From an uncultured Tenacibaculum sp. (GTDB taxonomy: Bacteria > Bacteroidota > Bacteroidia > Flavobacteriales > Flavobacteriaceae): a stretch of 64,000 nt of DNA. Below the pieces are notes generated by a model that ran no database searches, was not told where the DNA came from, and saw nothing but the letters and a program-made list of their open reading frames with translations. Positions 18,076 to 26,846 of this stretch are shown one piece after another (position 1 is the first letter of the stretch; each line of letters starts with the position of its first letter). The DNA lies in contig NZ_CANMAX010000001.1 of NCBI RefSeq assembly GCF_947495995.1, forward strand, positions 310,001-374,000, in the 5' to 3' direction. The translations under genes and the position numbers were made by a program.

Positions 18076-18606
18076 TTGAAATTAGAAAAACTTATTAAAT
18101 CTTGTGTTAAAGGAGACATTAACGCACAAAGTATCATATACAATAGATACAAAGATTCCTTGTTTTCTATTTCTTTAAAATATTGCACTAACAAAGAAGA
18201 AGCTAAAGATAATTTACAGGATACTTTTTTAGATATTTTCTTAAACATTAAGAAATACAAACATCAAGGTTCTTTTGAAGGATGGATTAAAAGAATCGCC
18301 ATTAATAAAGCTATAGATCGTTATAAAAACAATTTTAAAACCAATCCTATAGACAATTACTCTTTAGAAGCAGAAGAAGTTTTAATTGATAATATAGACG
18401 AAGTACCGCTATCTGTTATTCTATCTTTTGTACAAAACCTACCAAATCAATACCGATTAGTATTCAACTTATATGAATTAGACAATTATTCTCACAAAGA
18501 GATTGCTGAATTATTATCGATATCTACAGGAACTTCAAAGTCTAATTTATTTAGAGCGAAGAAGATTTTAAAAAATAACATTGAACAATACCAAAGGACG
18601 AAATAA
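18076..18606 (+). CDS. ECF-type RNA polymerase sigma factor (cassette 2)
   Basis: A 176-residue paralogue of the factor at 16210, similar from end to end. Region 2 includes KYCTNKEEAKDNLQDTFLDI and FEGWIKRIAINKAID; region 4 includes LPNQYRLVFNLYELDNYSHK and STGTSKSNLFRAKKILK. As in the paralogue, the only possible start is TTG (18076), because a stop codon lies in frame 3 bp upstream of the preceding codon. The partner gene starts 2 bp after the stop. A GCAACC box lies upstream. The two factors probably arose by duplication of the cassette with its control region. Confidence 0.93.
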   Translation: MKLEKLIKSCVKGDINAQSIIYNRYKDSLFSISLKYCTNKEEAKDNLQDTFLDIFLNIKKYKHQGSFEGWIKRIAINKAIDRYKNNFKTNPIDNYSLEAEEVLIDNIDEVPLSVILSFVQNLPNQYRLVFNLYELDNYSHKEIAELLSISTGTSKSNLFRAKKILKNNIEQYQRTK

Positions 18607-18608
18607 TT

Positions 18609-19817
18609 ATGAGTACAAAACAGGACATAGGTAAGGTATTGAAAGGTAAATTAGGAGAATTAAACACGTCTCCTGATCTTGATGTTTGGGATACTTTACA
18701 AACAGAATTAAAGAAACAGAAAAAGAAAAAACAATATAGAAAAGGAGCTATAATTCTATTAATTCTAGCTAGCTTGTTTTGTCTTTATAAATTCACATAT
18801 GAAAAGAAAGAAACTTCTTTAACTCATAATGTAGAAAATAAAAACAGTCTTTTATCAAAAAAGATATGCGATATATCTAAAACTGAAAATAGTAGTATTA
18901 TAGGTGATACTTTACTTACTGAAACCACTTCTGAATATAAAACACAAAATGAAATTTCATCTATAAAGACACAGAAAAAAAATACAGAAGAAAGATTTGT
19001 AAATCGTTTTAATACACAAAGAAAGCAGGCCAACTTTATTTACTTAGAAAGTAAGAAACGTTATCTTTTTAATATTCCACCAGCTCTTAATGACACTTTA
19101 GCTATTAAAAATAATCTAGAAGAAGAGGAAGTTAAAGATTCTCTTAGCCGCTGGAGTGTTTCTGTTACTGGCGGAATAAACTTTTTAAATACTAGTTTAA
19201 AAGAAAATATAGTTAATGATACAATTAAAAAGGAAAAAAGCAATTCTGTAACTGAATCCTATGGAGTTCGAGTAAATTATCGTCTTAACAAGAATACTAC
19301 TTTACGTTTTGGCATACAAAAACTATCCATGAGGTTTAACACCAAAAATATTGGTAACTCAAACCCTAACTTACGTATTGATTCTATCTCGAATATTACT
19401 AATATTTCACCTTTAATATCAAATGAAGATCTAAAAAACAGACTTAACAATTCATCTACTTTTAACATCAAAGAAGAAACTAGTTACTTAGAAATGCCTT
19501 TTGAAATACAGTATAAACTCCCTAAGGTTAAAAATCTAAGTTTAATTGGTGGCGCTAGTTATTTACATCTATTAAATAGTAACATTTATGTTGGATCAGA
19601 TAATATTAAAAAATTCAAAATAGGAAAATCTTTAGATGCAAAAACTAATGCTTTCTCTTTAAATCTTGGGTTAAGTTATGATATTAAACTAAGTAAAAGA
19701 ATCTATTTAAATTTTGAAGGATATTATAAACAGTATTTCGGTCTTTATCAATCTAATGGTATAAATCTCAATTCACAAAACTTTAATTTCCAAACAGGTT
19801 TTACTTATAAATTTTAA
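18609..19817 (+). CDS. Putative anti-sigma partner with inner-membrane helix and C-terminal barrel-like domain (cassette 2)
   Basis: A 402-residue paralogue of the protein at 16746. The short cytosolic N-terminus has the same pattern (DIGKVLKGKLGELNTSPDLDVWDTL), followed by a Lys-rich stretch and one transmembrane helix at about 46-62. A Lys/Asn/Ser-rich linker of about 120 residues leads to a beta-rich domain from Trp182 (WSVSVTGGINFL) to the terminal Phe (NFQTGFTYKF). Conserved elements in both barrel domains include an IxKLSxxxxTKNI strand pair, an INIREELSYLEIP or FNIKEETSYLEMP segment and an LxxYxKQYF strand. No signal peptide precedes the helix, so the N-terminus should stay inside the cell. 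Confidence 0.7.
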   Translation: MSTKQDIGKVLKGKLGELNTSPDLDVWDTLQTELKKQKKKKQYRKGAIILLILASLFCLYKFTYEKKETSLTHNVENKNSLLSKKICDISKTENSSIIGDTLLTETTSEYKTQNEISSIKTQKKNTEERFVNRFNTQRKQANFIYLESKKRYLFNIPPALNDTLAIKNNLEEEEVKDSLSRWSVSVTGGINFLNTSLKENIVNDTIKKEKSNSVTESYGVRVNYRLNKNTTLRFGIQKLSMRFNTKNIGNSNPNLRIDSISNITNISPLISNEDLKNRLNNSSTFNIKEETSYLEMPFEIQYKLPKVKNLSLIGGASYLHLLNSNIYVGSDNIKKFKIGKSLDAKTNAFSLNLGLSYDIKLSKRIYLNFEGYYKQYFGLYQSNGINLNSQNFNFQTGFTYKF

Positions 19818-19844
19818 ATCTCATACATCTCGCTCGATATACCT

Positions 19845-19880
19845 AAGTCATAAAGCTAGTTTTCATGACTTTTTTATTTT
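19845..19880 (+). terminator. Terminator after cassette 2
   Basis: AAGTCAT (19845-19851) pairs with ATGACTT (19865-19871) over a 13-nt loop, followed by a long T-run. It again sits directly ahead of a GCAACC box. Confidence 0.65.
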
Positions 19881-19887
19881 TTTTAAC

Positions 19888-19913
19888 GCAACCATTTAGC
19901 TTTATCTAAGACT
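19888..19913 (+). promoter_or_regulatory. Candidate ECF-type promoter, GCAACC box (copy 3)
   Basis: GCAACC at 19888-19893 and AAGACT at 19908-19913 (ACT 17 bp after the box), 85 bp upstream of the small lipoprotein gene at 19979. Copies 2 and 3 share the AAGACT element. Confidence 0.45.
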
Positions 19914-19978
19914 TGAATATAGAGACAAGAACACACATCTTTTCTTGTTAATATAGTTCATCATTAAAAAAATCTAAA

Positions 19979-20326
19979 ATGAAAAACACGACATTAATTT
20001 CTGTTATTGCTATTTTATTATTGCTTTATAATTGTCAAGATTCTGAAAGCTTAAACATTTCATCAGAATCTGAAAGACTTATAATTAATGATAGTATTAT
20101 TGATATTGATACTATTATTCAAATCGACACAATTATAAACATAGACACCATTAGAGTAGATACAATTAAAATTGATACTATAATACCTGATACATTAACT
20201 ACCAATGTATCTAAAAATGCAAGTCAGATAATTCAAATTGCTGGTAATGCCGATTATTTAAATAAATCTTATGATGAATTAATGGCTATTATGGAAAACC
20301 CAAATACGCTAGCTAAAAAAAGTTAA
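19979..20326 (+). CDS. Small lipoprotein with a tandem IDTI repeat
   Basis: A 115-residue lipoprotein with lipobox YNC (Cys20). The centre (about residues 41-72) is a tandem array of five- and six-residue units, IDTIIQ, IDTIIN, IDTIR, VDTIK and IDTIIP, so Asp-Thr recurs with a short period. Such alternation of Ile/Val with Asp/Thr would suit an extended beta-stack or a stalk. A helical C-terminal part follows (NADYLNKSYDELMAIM). It has its own GCAACC box and a terminator, so it may be an effector controlled by the neighbouring sigma factors. I do not recognise the family. Confidence 0.65.
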   Translation: MKNTTLISVIAILLLLYNCQDSESLNISSESERLIINDSIIDIDTIIQIDTIINIDTIRVDTIKIDTIIPDTLTTNVSKNASQIIQIAGNADYLNKSYDELMAIMENPNTLAKKS

Positions 20327-20331
20327 GCAAT

Positions 20332-20370
20332 AAAAAAGGTGCTTGAAGATTAACTTCAAACACCTTTTTT
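20332..20370. terminator. Terminator between the IDTI lipoprotein and the convergent beta-helix gene
   Basis: A long stem, AAAAAAGGTG-C-TTGAAG against CTTCAA-A-CACCTTTTTT with one mismatch, flanked by A and T runs, so it can act in both directions. Confidence 0.85.
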
Positions 20371-20387
20371 TATTTATAATGATAGAA

Positions 20388-22526
20388 TTATTCTTTTATT
20401 AAAACCTTATTACTAATTCCTTTAGGCGTTATTATTTTCACTACATAATTCCCTGAAGATAAACTTGTAATTGGTACACTTACTTTTCTTCCTTCATTAT
20501 TTTCATCTAAAGAATAAGAAGCAACTTTTGAACCTAACATAGAATAAATTTCAAGAGAACTATTATTTACATCTACTGAATTTTTAAAAGAAATATACAA
20601 TTCATCTTTAACCGGATTAGGATAAAACACTCCAATATTTTCTGCAAGCACAATATCTGAATTACTTAGTGTACTTCCTGCATCTTCAATTGCATTAACT
20701 CCGGCTGTCCAAGGTGTTCCATTATGCTCATAAGCTCCTAAATCTGGTGCAGTTCCATTAAACGATTTTGCAAAACCAGAAATTACAACTCCTTTATCAA
20801 CTAAATCTCCAGTTTCAATTGGAGCAAAATTTTTAGCTCCAGGATTCACTAATAATGAACTTGTACTAATTAAATTATCTTTTACATCGAAACCTGTTTC
20901 ATCAAACCAAGCTGGTGTACTAGAATAATTGTTGTATACTCTATTGTTTTTTTGCTCGTAACCATTTACCCAAGAAGCCATTGCTTGTCCGCAATTCCAT
21001 AATGTATTATGAAAAAAATCTAAATTCCAGTTTGCCCAGTTTACTTGATAACCAGACCAAGATACATTCCAAACAACATTATGATGCACGACATAACCTT
21101 TACTATTATTATCTAAATAAATTCCAGCAGCTTTAACTCCCGCATATAAAGGAGGTTTAGAGTCGTGAAACCAATTGTGATGAACTTCTGTATTTTTTAA
21201 ATCATTATTTCCAACAGTATAAAACACACCAGAATCTGCATTAATTAATTGTGCTTTAGACACATCGTTATAAGCAACTTCACAAGTATTTCCACTAACA
21301 TAAATTCCATCTCTTCCAGAGTTTACAACTGTATTCTTTAATACTTTAACATTGTTAGCTGTAACTCTAATCGGTGTAGCATGAATTCCTAAATAATTAA
21401 TATTTGAAATCGTATTTTTTTCAATTAATGAATTGTGCGCACTTGCCCAATTTTGAACTGAAATTCCATTAGCAGAACTTTGATCTATCGTACAATTTCT
21501 TACAATCGCGTTTCCTCCTAAAACTTCTAAAGAAGACTCTCCTACTCCAGCTGTTGTACTAGCTAAATTATCAAAACCTTCACTACCATGAATAATTTGA
21601 TTATTTTCAAAAACATTATAATCTCCACGGATTTTAACGCTTCCTCCAAAGAATTTAATTCCTTCTATTTTAACATAATCACCACGTACTTCAGCTACAA
21701 ATTTATGTGTTGCATATTCTACTGTATTGTCGCTTGGTTTTGAACCATCTGCAGTTTGAAAGTATAATGTTTTTGTAGACTCATCATAATACCATTCTCT
21801 CGCATAATCTAAAGCCTCTAATTTGTTGAATAAATATAACTGACCTCTATGTCCGTTTCTTAAAATCGTTGGATTGTGAGGATTAAATGGCCATTTTGTA
21901 ATATCTACTCCAACATGTTCTATTCTAGTTGTGCTGCTACTCGTAATTTTACGTGTCCAACTCGTTCCAGAGTGACCTCCAATGTAATACACTAAACCAC
22001 CAGTCCAATCAAAATCTGGTACATCAGTTAATGTAAAAAAGTTATTTCCACCATTATCGATAAATTTACAATCTACAGTCCATCTGTTATTATCTATATT
22101 GTTTGGCCATCTTGCCAAATCCATGTGCTGTTGATTATGATATACATTTCTGAATCGCTCATCAATAGTCATATCTACTGAAGTTTTATAAATGTTTCCA
22201 GAATGCGATTGCCACCCATTAATATATTTGGTAGCTTTTATGGTTACATTTTCACCATCAGCAGCTTTAAAAGTGATATAATTTCCTGCTGATCCATTTT
22301 TGTTAATTAGTAATTCTTCGTCATAAACTCCTCCTTTAATAATACAAGTACTACCAGGAGACATTACCGAAACGGCTTTATTGAATGTTTTAAAAGGATT
22401 ACTCGCTGTTCCTGCGTTACTATCGTTACCATTAGTGGCTACATAATACGTGTTTTGCGCTGTTAATGTGATCGTATTCAGCGCCAAAAACAGCATGAAT
22501 AAAAAGTTAGTTTGGTTGATTTTCAT
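20388..22526 (-). CDS. Secreted right-handed beta-helix protein with T9SS sorting domain
   Basis: A 712-residue exported protein. The signal peptide (about 1-24, ending TLTAQ) is followed by TYYVATNGNDSNAGT and TFNKAV, the usual start of DUF1565-type parallel beta-helix proteins. Repeated helix rungs with Asn ladders fill about residues 60-590 (e.g. VFENNQIIHGSEGF, VRNCTIDQSSANG, VLKNTVVNSGRDG). The last 85 residues, from IGVFYPNPVKDELYISF to NKVLIKE, are a type A T9SS C-terminal sorting signal. Such proteins are often polysaccharide lyases or adhesins; the substrate cannot be told. The start is the ATG before the signal peptide; a longer frame adds 19 unlikely residues. Confidence 0.85.
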   Translation of the reverse strand: MKINQTNFLFMLFLALNTITLTAQNTYYVATNGNDSNAGTASNPFKTFNKAVSVMSPGSTCIIKGGVYDEELLINKNGSAGNYITFKAADGENVTIKATKYINGWQSHSGNIYKTSVDMTIDERFRNVYHNQQHMDLARWPNNIDNNRWTVDCKFIDNGGNNFFTLTDVPDFDWTGGLVYYIGGHSGTSWTRKITSSSTTRIEHVGVDITKWPFNPHNPTILRNGHRGQLYLFNKLEALDYAREWYYDESTKTLYFQTADGSKPSDNTVEYATHKFVAEVRGDYVKIEGIKFFGGSVKIRGDYNVFENNQIIHGSEGFDNLASTTAGVGESSLEVLGGNAIVRNCTIDQSSANGISVQNWASAHNSLIEKNTISNINYLGIHATPIRVTANNVKVLKNTVVNSGRDGIYVSGNTCEVAYNDVSKAQLINADSGVFYTVGNNDLKNTEVHHNWFHDSKPPLYAGVKAAGIYLDNNSKGYVVHHNVVWNVSWSGYQVNWANWNLDFFHNTLWNCGQAMASWVNGYEQKNNRVYNNYSSTPAWFDETGFDVKDNLISTSSLLVNPGAKNFAPIETGDLVDKGVVISGFAKSFNGTAPDLGAYEHNGTPWTAGVNAIEDAGSTLSNSDIVLAENIGVFYPNPVKDELYISFKNSVDVNNSSLEIYSMLGSKVASYSLDENNEGRKVSVPITSLSSGNYVVKIITPKGISNKVLIKE

Positions 22527-22654
22527 GATTTTAGGGATTGATTTGTATAACAAACGTGACTGTACTTTTTTTAGTGTATTCAACTAAAAAAACAAGTCAA
22601 AAATTAACATTAATAGTATAAGGTTTTGTTTCTTTGTTGCTTCAAATATAAGCA

Positions 22655-23785
22655 TTGAGAATACAAAGAATTACATACTTATCATTAGGTACAAACCAAG
22701 GAAATAAAACAGAAAATCTTCAAAGTGCAATTGATTTAATTGCTGATGAAATTGGTGCCGTTTTAAAAGTTGCTTCTATTTATGAAACAGCATCTTGGGG
22801 ATTCGATAGTGATAATTTTTATAATACTTGTATTAAAGTTTCTACGTATTTACCACCTGAACAATTAATTCAAAAGTTACTAACTATTGAAAAAGATTTA
22901 GGAAGAGTACGTGTTGATAGTGATTCGTACGCTGACAGATTAATTGATTTAGATATTTTATTATTTGATGATGAAATTATCTTTAATAAAGATCTTATTG
23001 TACCTCACCCAAGAATGCTAGAACGAAAGTTTGCTTTGGCTCCACTTGCTGAAATTGCAACTGGTGTAATTCATCCGATAGCAAAAAAGAAAATCTCTTT
23101 GTGTTTACAAGAATGTGTTGATGATTCTGACATCAAACAGTTAAACATTCCTTTAAAAAGACCTATTCCTATCTCTGAACAATACAATTATATTGCGGTA
23201 GAAGGAAACATTGGTGCCGGTAAAACCACATTATCTACAATGATTTCTAACGATTTTAATGCTAAAATTGTATTAGAACGTTTTGCTGATAATCCGTTTT
23301 TACCAAAGTTTTACGAAGATCAAGAACGTTATGCATTTCCTTTAGAAATGAGTTTTTTAGCAGATCGTTACCAACAACTTTCTGATGATTTAGCCCAGTT
23401 TGATTTATTTAAAAACTTCGTGATTTCTGACTATTACATTTTTAAGTCGTTAATCTTTGCTCAGGTTACTTTACAAAATGATGAATACAAGCTCTATAGA
23501 AAAATGTTTGATTTGATGTATAAAGAGATTATAAAACCTGATTTATACGTATATCTGTATCAAAACACCGATCGTTTACTTAAAAATATAGAAAAACGCG
23601 GACGAGAATATGAGCAAAATATTGAGGCTTCTTATTTAGAGAAAATCCACGACGGTTACAGCAACTTTATAAAAACACAGCAAAACTTAAATATTTTAGT
23701 TATTGATGTTTCTGAATTAGACTTTGTTCAAAACAGAGATGATTATAAAACTATCATACAAAAAATCAAGGAACATCGCCCTTAA
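22655..23785 (+). CDS. folK: Fusion of HPPK (FolK) and deoxynucleoside kinase
   Basis: A 376-residue two-domain enzyme. Residues 1-165 are 2-amino-4-hydroxy-6-hydroxymethyldihydropteridine pyrophosphokinase of folate synthesis: YLSLGTNQGNK, the metal-binding DLDILLFD (Asp98, Asp100) and VPHPRMLERKFALAPLAEI. Residues 178-376 are a deoxynucleoside kinase: P-loop Gly184-Thr191, ERFADNPFLPKFYED and RGREYEQNI. Translation must start at TTG 22655, because a stop lies in frame 3 bp before the preceding codon. The fusion is known in some Bacteroidota. It gives the cell a second deoxynucleoside kinase besides 4865-5479 and links folate and deoxynucleotide supply. Confidence 0.93.
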   Translation: MRIQRITYLSLGTNQGNKTENLQSAIDLIADEIGAVLKVASIYETASWGFDSDNFYNTCIKVSTYLPPEQLIQKLLTIEKDLGRVRVDSDSYADRLIDLDILLFDDEIIFNKDLIVPHPRMLERKFALAPLAEIATGVIHPIAKKKISLCLQECVDDSDIKQLNIPLKRPIPISEQYNYIAVEGNIGAGKTTLSTMISNDFNAKIVLERFADNPFLPKFYEDQERYAFPLEMSFLADRYQQLSDDLAQFDLFKNFVISDYYIFKSLIFAQVTLQNDEYKLYRKMFDLMYKEIIKPDLYVYLYQNTDRLLKNIEKRGREYEQNIEASYLEKIHDGYSNFIKTQQNLNILVIDVSELDFVQNRDDYKTIIQKIKEHRP

Positions 23786-23830
23786 TTTTTCTGAGTTATC
23801 TGACTTTGATTGTATCTTTTTTAATTGTTT

Positions 23831-24508
23831 TTAGTTTTCAACCTTCATCAACCTTGCCTTTATTTTATCCTTTTTCAATTCAATAACATCATTTCCAATC
23901 TTCTCTATCTTAAATATTTTAGTTTCATTTTTAATAGCCTTAAGATGGTTAAATCCGATAATCTCAGAACTACTCATAAACGCTTTTATCATATAATTTC
24001 TATCTAAACTTAAATATATTATTTGTCTATCTAAAAATTCACCTTCAATAAAAACCTCGGCTTTATCATTAAAACTTCCTTTCTTAAAAACTAAAGTAGC
24101 ATCTCCTTTTTGATCTGTTTCAGTAGTTTGTGATTTTCCATTTAAGCTATAAATCATTACTTTATTTAATGGTTTATCTTCATGGTTAACTACATTAAAA
24201 TCTACTCTGACAAGATTTTTCGAATTATAATAACTTTTAGATTTAAAATAACTATTCTCTTTGAGTTTAGTAGAATTAAATTTTAAATAAAGACTATCAT
24301 TTTTAATTTCATAACTTCCTGTGCCTTTTGAATAAACACCTAAATCAGATCCCATACTGAAAGTAAAAGTTCTGTTTTTAAAGAATTCATAACTCTCATA
24401 ATTATCTCCAATATAATCTGTCTTATATTTTCCTTTTATTACCGATTGAGCATTCACATTGTAAATACTCATTAAAAAAATCAAACAGAAAAATAGCTTA
24501 GTTTTCAT
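23831..24508 (-). CDS. Secreted protein of unknown function
   Basis: A 225-residue protein with a signal peptide (about 1-21, ending NVNAQ). The first part resembles the YKTDYIGDNYESYEFF, FTFSMGSDL, GTGSYEIKNDSLYLKF plan seen in small secreted beta-proteins of this family. The central part, VRVDFNVVNHEDKPLNKVMIY, looks like a carboxypeptidase-regulatory-like beta-sandwich. No catalytic motif is visible. I chose the ATG at 24508; a TTG three codons earlier is less likely. It lies downstream of gldC but beyond a terminator. Confidence 0.65.
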   Translation of the reverse strand: MKTKLFFCLIFLMSIYNVNAQSVIKGKYKTDYIGDNYESYEFFKNRTFTFSMGSDLGVYSKGTGSYEIKNDSLYLKFNSTKLKENSYFKSKSYYNSKNLVRVDFNVVNHEDKPLNKVMIYSLNGKSQTTETDQKGDATLVFKKGSFNDKAEVFIEGEFLDRQIIYLSLDRNYMIKAFMSSSEIIGFNHLKAIKNETKIFKIEKIGNDVIELKKDKIKARLMKVEN

Positions 24509-24550
24509 CTTTAACAAATAATGACCAAGATAAAAATTCTATAAAAAATA

Positions 24551-24595
24551 AAAGTACGGGAAATCCACACTTTTAATGTGGTTCACCCGTACTTT
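24551..24595 (-). terminator. Terminator of gldB-gldC
   Basis: AAAGTACGGG pairs with CCCGTACTTT and CCACA with TGTGG inside it. On the minus strand it is followed by TATTTTTTAT, so it ends the gldBC transcript. Confidence 0.8.
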
Positions 24596-24625
24596 AAAAT
24601 TTACTGGTAAAAACTATTTAAGTTC

Positions 24626-24964
24626 TTACTTCTTTATTAGTTCTAATTTTTCTGCAAAATAATCACAGAAATCACGCATTGTTGCGCTCATTTTAGTATC
24701 GTCTGTAGCACGCTCGAAAGTATCTGCCATAGACACTAAAGTTTGATGAAAGAATTGTTTCATTTCATCAACAGGCATGTCTTTAGTCCATAAATCCATA
24801 CGTAACGTATCTTTCTTTTTATGATCCCATACAGATAACATAATAGCTTTAGAATCTGCCTCTTTAATACCTCCGTCTTCAGCATTCCATGTAATTTCTT
24901 CAGGAACTCTGTTTTCGTCTAATGCTACATTAAATTTTATCTCAGAAGTGTGTACAATTGCCAT
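24626..24964 (-). CDS. gldC: Gliding motility protein GldC
   Basis: A 112-residue cytosolic-type protein matching GldC of Flavobacterium in length and in motifs such as IVHTSEIKF, LDENRVPEEITWNAEDGG, MLSVWDHKKKDTLRMDLWTK and MRDFCDYFAEKL. It begins directly after the gldB stop codon with no gap, so the two are one operon. In Flavobacterium johnsoniae GldC supports but is not strictly required for gliding. Its biochemical role is not known. Confidence 0.92.
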   Translation of the reverse strand: MAIVHTSEIKFNVALDENRVPEEITWNAEDGGIKEADSKAIMLSVWDHKKKDTLRMDLWTKDMPVDEMKQFFHQTLVSMADTFERATDDTKMSATMRDFCDYFAEKLELIKK

Positions 24965-25924
24965 TTATTTACGCTTAGGTTTATACTTAGATTGTTTAAA
25001 AATTTCGTCTCCTTTTTTTCTCAAAAGTTCCTGCAAAGATACGTCATTATTTCGCATATAAGAACGTACAATCTGCCAACCCACCCAAGCTCCAATTCTA
25101 CCTGGAGATAAGTTATCTTCACCCAGATAAAACTTTGAAAAAGGCGCAACATCTAAAAAACGTTTATTTAATTTATTGTCGGTACTATATAGAAGATCTC
25201 TTTCTATAAAATATCTCCAAATTTCTTCTTCACTATTTACTGCCCAATCAAACTTCTCTGGAGAATATCCTATCTTTTCTCTGTCAGAAACATTAGGCAA
25301 ATACATATCTAAAACATATAATTTCTTTCCTTCGTAAATCATTTTATTTACAAAACTACGCTCTTTGTTTGGTGGTAATTGTACACGAACAATAGCATTT
25401 GCAGCATCAACAATAATATGATTCGACGTATTGTTTTGTTTTACATACATCGGATAATCGTTATAAAACTCGTGCTCTTTTCCTAAATAACAATCTAAAG
25501 AAATCAACATAAAATCTCCATTATACACTACTCTATTATCATAATCGATATTGGTTAACATTGTAATTACTACTGGAGTTGTGAAGTTTTCGTTATAGTA
25601 TTTCACATGCTGAAAAAGCAATTCTAACTCTTGTTCTTTTGTTGAAATATCTTCGTATTGTTTTTGAACCTCAGCAAAAAGTTCTTGCTCATCTTTATTA
25701 TTGATTTTATTAACCCAAACAGAATCGTTGTTATGAGGAAAAAGCAATGGATATTTCTCTTTAACTTTAGGTAGTGTTTGTTCTGTAGCTGTGTAGAAAT
25801 CTTTATCAAATCGAGCTACCTTTAAATCAACAGCAATATTAGAAACATCTACCTTCAATTTATCTTCCTTTTTACAAGAAAACAAGATCGTTCCTAACAT
25901 TAAAATACATACAATTTTACGCAT
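24965..25924 (-). CDS. gldB: Gliding motility lipoprotein GldB
   Basis: A 319-residue lipoprotein (lipobox LFSC, Cys17) of the GldB family. Family marks are VARFDKDFYTA, ISLDCYLGKEHEFY and GRIGAWVGWQIVRSYMRNN. In Flavobacterium johnsoniae gldB mutants do not glide; the protein is tied to the GldKLMN/T9SS motor function. It is transcribed with gldC and is divergent from nadE across 57 bp. The presence of gldBC together with T9SS cargo and plug genes in this window suggests a gliding, T9SS-competent organism. Confidence 0.92.
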   Translation of the reverse strand: MRKIVCILMLGTILFSCKKEDKLKVDVSNIAVDLKVARFDKDFYTATEQTLPKVKEKYPLLFPHNNDSVWVNKINNKDEQELFAEVQKQYEDISTKEQELELLFQHVKYYNENFTTPVVITMLTNIDYDNRVVYNGDFMLISLDCYLGKEHEFYNDYPMYVKQNNTSNHIIVDAANAIVRVQLPPNKERSFVNKMIYEGKKLYVLDMYLPNVSDREKIGYSPEKFDWAVNSEEEIWRYFIERDLLYSTDNKLNKRFLDVAPFSKFYLGEDNLSPGRIGAWVGWQIVRSYMRNNDVSLQELLRKKGDEIFKQSKYKPKRK

Positions 25925-25981
25925 GAAATGGTTATCTTTACGTTTAGATATTAAACTTCGAATTTACTAAAATCGTATAAC

Positions 25982-26770
25982 ATGAATACACCTAAAGTTG
26001 CTGAACATATTATAACATGGTTAAAAGATTATGCTGAAAACGCTAAAGTTAAAGGATTTGTAGTTGGAGTTTCTGGAGGAATTGATTCTGCCGTAACTTC
26101 GACATTATGTGCAAGCACTGGTTTGCCAACTTTATGTGTAGAAATGCCAATACATCAAGCTCAGAGTCAAGTTACTCGAGCACAAGAACATATTGCACAG
26201 TTAAAAGAACGTTTCTCTAATGTTTCTGACACTCGTGTAAACTTAACTTCTACTTTTGAAGATTTTAAAACTGTAACTCCTGAAGTTGAAGCTTCTGCTC
26301 AATTAGACTTAGCTTTAGCAAATACCAGAGCGCGTTTACGTATGACAACTTTGTATTATTTTGCTGGTTTACATGGGCTTTTAGTTGCTGGAACAGGAAA
26401 TAAGGTTGAAGATTTTGGTGTAGGTTTCTTTACAAAATATGGTGATGGAGGTGTAGATTTAAGTCCGATTGCAGACTTAGTAAAATCTGAAGTTTATGCA
26501 TTAGCTGCACATTTACAAGTACCTGAGTCTATTCAAAAGGCACAACCAACCGACGGTTTATTTGGAGATAGCAGAACAGATGAAGATCAAATTGGAGCTT
26601 CATACGATGAGTTAGAGTGGGCTATGAAAATGCAAGATGCTGGTAAAACTGCAGAAGATTTTTCTGGTAGAGAAAAAGAAGTATACAGCATTTATGTGCG
26701 ATTAAATACGATTAATCAACACAAGATGGTTCCAATACCTGTATGTGAAATTCCAGCTAACTTAAAGTAA
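25982..26770 (+). CDS. nadE: NAD synthetase, ammonia-dependent type
   Basis: A 262-residue cytosolic enzyme that amidates nicotinic acid adenine dinucleotide to NAD. The ATP pyrophosphatase loop SGGIDS is at 31-36. GTGNKVEDFGVGFFTKYGDGGVD and LSPIADLVKSEV are conserved family blocks. There is no N-terminal glutaminase domain, so free ammonia or a separate glutaminase must supply nitrogen. It is divergent from gldB, an order I recall in other gliding flavobacteria. Confidence 0.95.
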   Translation: MNTPKVAEHIITWLKDYAENAKVKGFVVGVSGGIDSAVTSTLCASTGLPTLCVEMPIHQAQSQVTRAQEHIAQLKERFSNVSDTRVNLTSTFEDFKTVTPEVEASAQLDLALANTRARLRMTTLYYFAGLHGLLVAGTGNKVEDFGVGFFTKYGDGGVDLSPIADLVKSEVYALAAHLQVPESIQKAQPTDGLFGDSRTDEDQIGASYDELEWAMKMQDAGKTAEDFSGREKEVYSIYVRLNTINQHKMVPIPVCEIPANLK

Positions 26771-26846
26771 GTTAGCTGAGATCATTAATTGTTTTATTTT
26801 TTTGTAGGCTTTTTTCTTATGACCATTCGAGATTTGGAATGGTAAT

